The notes beneath the pieces are model-generated. The model made no database searches, was not told the origin of the DNA, and worked only from the letters and a program-made list of their open reading frames with translations. Below are positions 62,301-64,000 of a stretch of DNA of 64,000 nt, one piece after another. Numbering within the stretch: the stretch's first letter is position 1; each line of letters begins with the position of its first letter. The DNA lies in the NCBI GenBank assembly GCA_029959085.1, contig JARWIR010000014.1, forward strand, positions 11,454,001 through 11,518,000. Reading direction: 5' to 3'. The DNA is from Nemophila menziesii. Its lineage: Eukaryota > Streptophyta > Magnoliopsida > Boraginales > Hydrophyllaceae. A program made the position numbers and the translations under genes.

Positions 62301-64000
62301 TAAGGTTTAGTGTTTAGGGTTTGGGGTTTCTGGTTACGGTTTATTGTTAGAGTTTATGGTTAGTATTTAGAGCTCATGGTGATGGATTAGGTGTAGGTTA
62401 TATGGTTAAGTTTTGTGTTTATGGTTTAGGGTATAACGTTAGAGACTTTAGAAATTAGGGCTGAATGTTATGGTTGGTAAAACCCTAACTGAGCCAAAAT
62501 ACGATATCCTAAAATAGAATATTAAAAACAACCTAAAAGTCAATAAAACACATCTCAACACGTAAAACAGATCATCTTAGATGTCTAAGCTATCTGTCGG
62601 TCCCAGAAGGCCCAACGCACTCAAAAAGACATATATTATGTGCCCCATTCTGAGAAAGTATGCGAAAGTAGCAAAAATTCTTCGGGGAACTTCAAAAACC
62701 TTAAAAACGGTTTGCAAAGTGTTTGGATGATAGAAACAAGCCAAAATCTTCACGTTATTATCATTTCCATAGTTAGGGTTCACTGATTAAGGTTTTTGGA
62801 TTAGGGTATAAGGTTTAGTGTTTAGGGTTTGGGGTTTCTGGTTACGGTTTATTGTTAGAGTTTATGGTTAGTATTTAGGCCTTATGGTGATGGATTAGGT
62901 GTAGGTTATATGGTTAAGGTTTTGTGTTTATGGTTTAGGGTATAATGTTAGAGACTTTAGAAATTAGGGTCGAATATTACGGTTGGTATAACCCTAACTG
63001 ACCCGAAATACGATATCCTAAAATAGAATATTAAAAACAACCTAAAAGTCAATAAAACACATCTCAGCACGTAAAACAGATCATCTTAGATGGCGAAGTT
63101 ATATGTCAGTTCCAGAAGGCCCGACGCACTCAAAAAACATATATTATGTGCCCCATTCTGAGAAAGTATGCGAAAGTTAGCAGAGATCCTTCGGGGAACT
63201 TCAAAAACCTTAAAAACAGTTTGCAACGTGTTTGGATGATAGAAACAAGCCAAATTCTTTACGTTATTATCCTTTCCGTGGTTAGGGTTCAGTGACTAAG
63301 GTTATGTGATTATGGTATAAGGTTTAGTGTTTAGGGTTTGGGGTTTCTGGTTACGGTTTATTGTTAGAGTTTATGGTTAGTATTTAGGGCTTATGGTAAT
63401 GGATTAGGTGTAGGTTATAGGGTTAAGGTTTTGTGTTTATGGTTTAGGGTATAACGTTAGAGACTTTAGAAATTAGGGTTGAATGTTATGGTTGGTAAAA
63501 CCCTAACTGAGCCAAAATACGATATCCTAAAATAGAATATTAAAAACAACCTAAAAGTCAATAAAACACATCTCAACACGTAAAACAGATCATCTTAGAT
63601 GGCGAAGCTATCTGTCGGTCCCAGAAGGCCCAACGCACTCAAAATACATATATTATGTGCCCCATTTTGAGAAAGTATGGGAAAGTAGCAAAAATTCTTC
63701 GGGGAACTTCAAAAACCTTATAAACGGTTTGCAAAGTGTTTGGATGATAGAAACAAGCCAAAATCTTCACGTTATTATCATTTCCATAGTTAGGGTTCAC
63801 TAATTAATGTTTTTGGATTAGGGTATAAGGTTTAGTGTTTAGGGTTTGGGGTTTCTGGTTACGGTTTATTGTTAGAGTTTATGGTTAGTATTTAGGCCTT
63901 ATGGTGATGGATTAGGTGTAGGTTATATGGTTAAGGTTTTGTGTTTATGGTTTAGGGTATAACGTTAGAGACTTTAGATATTAGGATTGAATGTTACGGT
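53399..64000 (+). repeat. Long higher-order repeat: 12 or 14 monomers (6.1 / 7.1 kb)
   Basis: The variant catttcaacacg at 53399 returns at 59501 (6102 bp, 12 monomers), with the neighbouring tataatgtgcccc and tatgtaagttcc variants. The variant caaaatacatatattatg at 56521 returns at 63640 (7119 bp, 14 monomers), as do tctaagctatctatcgg units near 54447 and 61566. The 1017-bp difference is one extra dimer (the tctaagctatctatcgg unit is present at both ~60.55 and ~61.57 kb). The second copy is cut by the window edge. Confidence 0.8.

Larger units (their letters stand above)
8308..64000 (+). repeat. Telomere-similar satellite array, ~508-bp monomer, ~110 copies
   Basis: This is an uninterrupted head-to-tail tandem array. 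The anchor word atcatcttag recurs at 8521, 9029, 9537, 10033, 10530, 11041 and onward to 63589, with spacings of 495-511 bp in the left part and mostly 508/509 in the right part. All copies I traced have the same orientation and no insertion of foreign DNA was seen. The first unit is partial: similarity starts at ~8308, inside the telomere-like half. The array continues past the right edge. It carries no credible genes. I cannot name the satellite. Telomere-similar satellites are known from plant subtelomeres and pericentromeres, for example in Solanum, but no assignment is made. Confidence 0.97.

Noticed and set aside
9521..62783. Dozens of recurring 60-71-codon frames on both strands inside the satellite (for example VPEGPTRTQK... 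on plus, KILACFYHPN... on minus)
   Set aside because: They recur because the monomer recurs. Those checked begin at TTG or GTG, not ATG, occupy the same non-telomeric half on opposite strands, and are lost to stops or frameshifts in many monomers. No sign of a real protein family.
8308..64000. A true chromosome-end telomere
   Set aside because: Exact TTTAGGG words are few per monomer and never form a run of perfect tandem heptamers, so this is telomere-similar satellite, not terminal telomere.
8308..64000. CRISPR array
   Set aside because: Units are ~508 bp with no short repeat-spacer layout, in what is clearly plant DNA.

Overview
The window looks like nuclear DNA of a land plant, probably a eudicot. 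The evidence is an L1-type LINE whose ORF1 has a DUF4283-like domain plus a CCHC knuckle and whose ORF2 ends in a zf-RVT-type motif (a plant combination), AT-rich flanks, and a long satellite built partly from degenerate Arabidopsis-type telomere motifs (TTTAGGG). I see no rRNA, tRNA or CRISPR, and no host gene that I can name. The species and the satellite's published name, if any, cannot be told from the sequence alone.

Layout: (1) 1-1930 is AT-rich and probably transposon-derived. It holds one unrecognised 189-codon minus-strand frame (633-1202), a weak tRNA/SINE-like stretch (~1321-1380) and, on the minus strand, a copia-type primer-binding-site look-alike (1891-1902). (2) ~1931-7675 is a nearly complete plant L1 LINE on the plus strand: 5' UTR, ORF1 (2528-3961), ORF2 (3955 onward, overlapping ORF1), 3' UTR and a 9-A tail. 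ORF2 has an intact-looking endonuclease and reverse transcriptase, but is broken by a TAA at 6637-6639 and by a frameshift or deletion near 6950, so the copy is probably dead. (3) 7676-~8307 is single-copy-looking, with a minus-strand TATA box preceded by three successive hairpins. Together with the PBS look-alike at 1891 it suggests that the LINE landed inside the LTR of a minus-strand LTR element. (4) ~8308-64000, about 87% of the window, is one uninterrupted head-to-tail satellite array of about 110 monomers of ~497-511 bp. It runs off the right edge.

The satellite is the main finding. Each monomer has a ~280-bp non-telomeric half and a ~227-bp half made of degenerate telomere-like heptamers (TTTAGGG, GTTAGGG, TTTGGGG and so on, G-rich on the plus strand). 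The telomere-like half ends in one motif turned the other way (TTAGGGTT ... AACCCTAA). The array is layered into higher-order repeats that change along its length: a 5-monomer unit of 2520 bp (8521-13560), a 10-monomer unit of 5028-5042 bp (13561-~27.6 kb), a dimer of 1017 bp (~27.6-44.3 kb), a trimer of 1489 bp marked by a 37-bp deletion (44.36-48.8 kb), dimers again including a near-perfect 1010-bp duplication (~49.7-51.9 kb), and a 12/14-monomer unit of 6.1/7.1 kb (53.4-64 kb). This is the pattern expected from repeated unequal exchange or local amplification. The short open frames inside the satellite use TTG or GTG starts and are not considered genes. A subtelomeric or pericentromeric location is likely, but I cannot tell which from this window.
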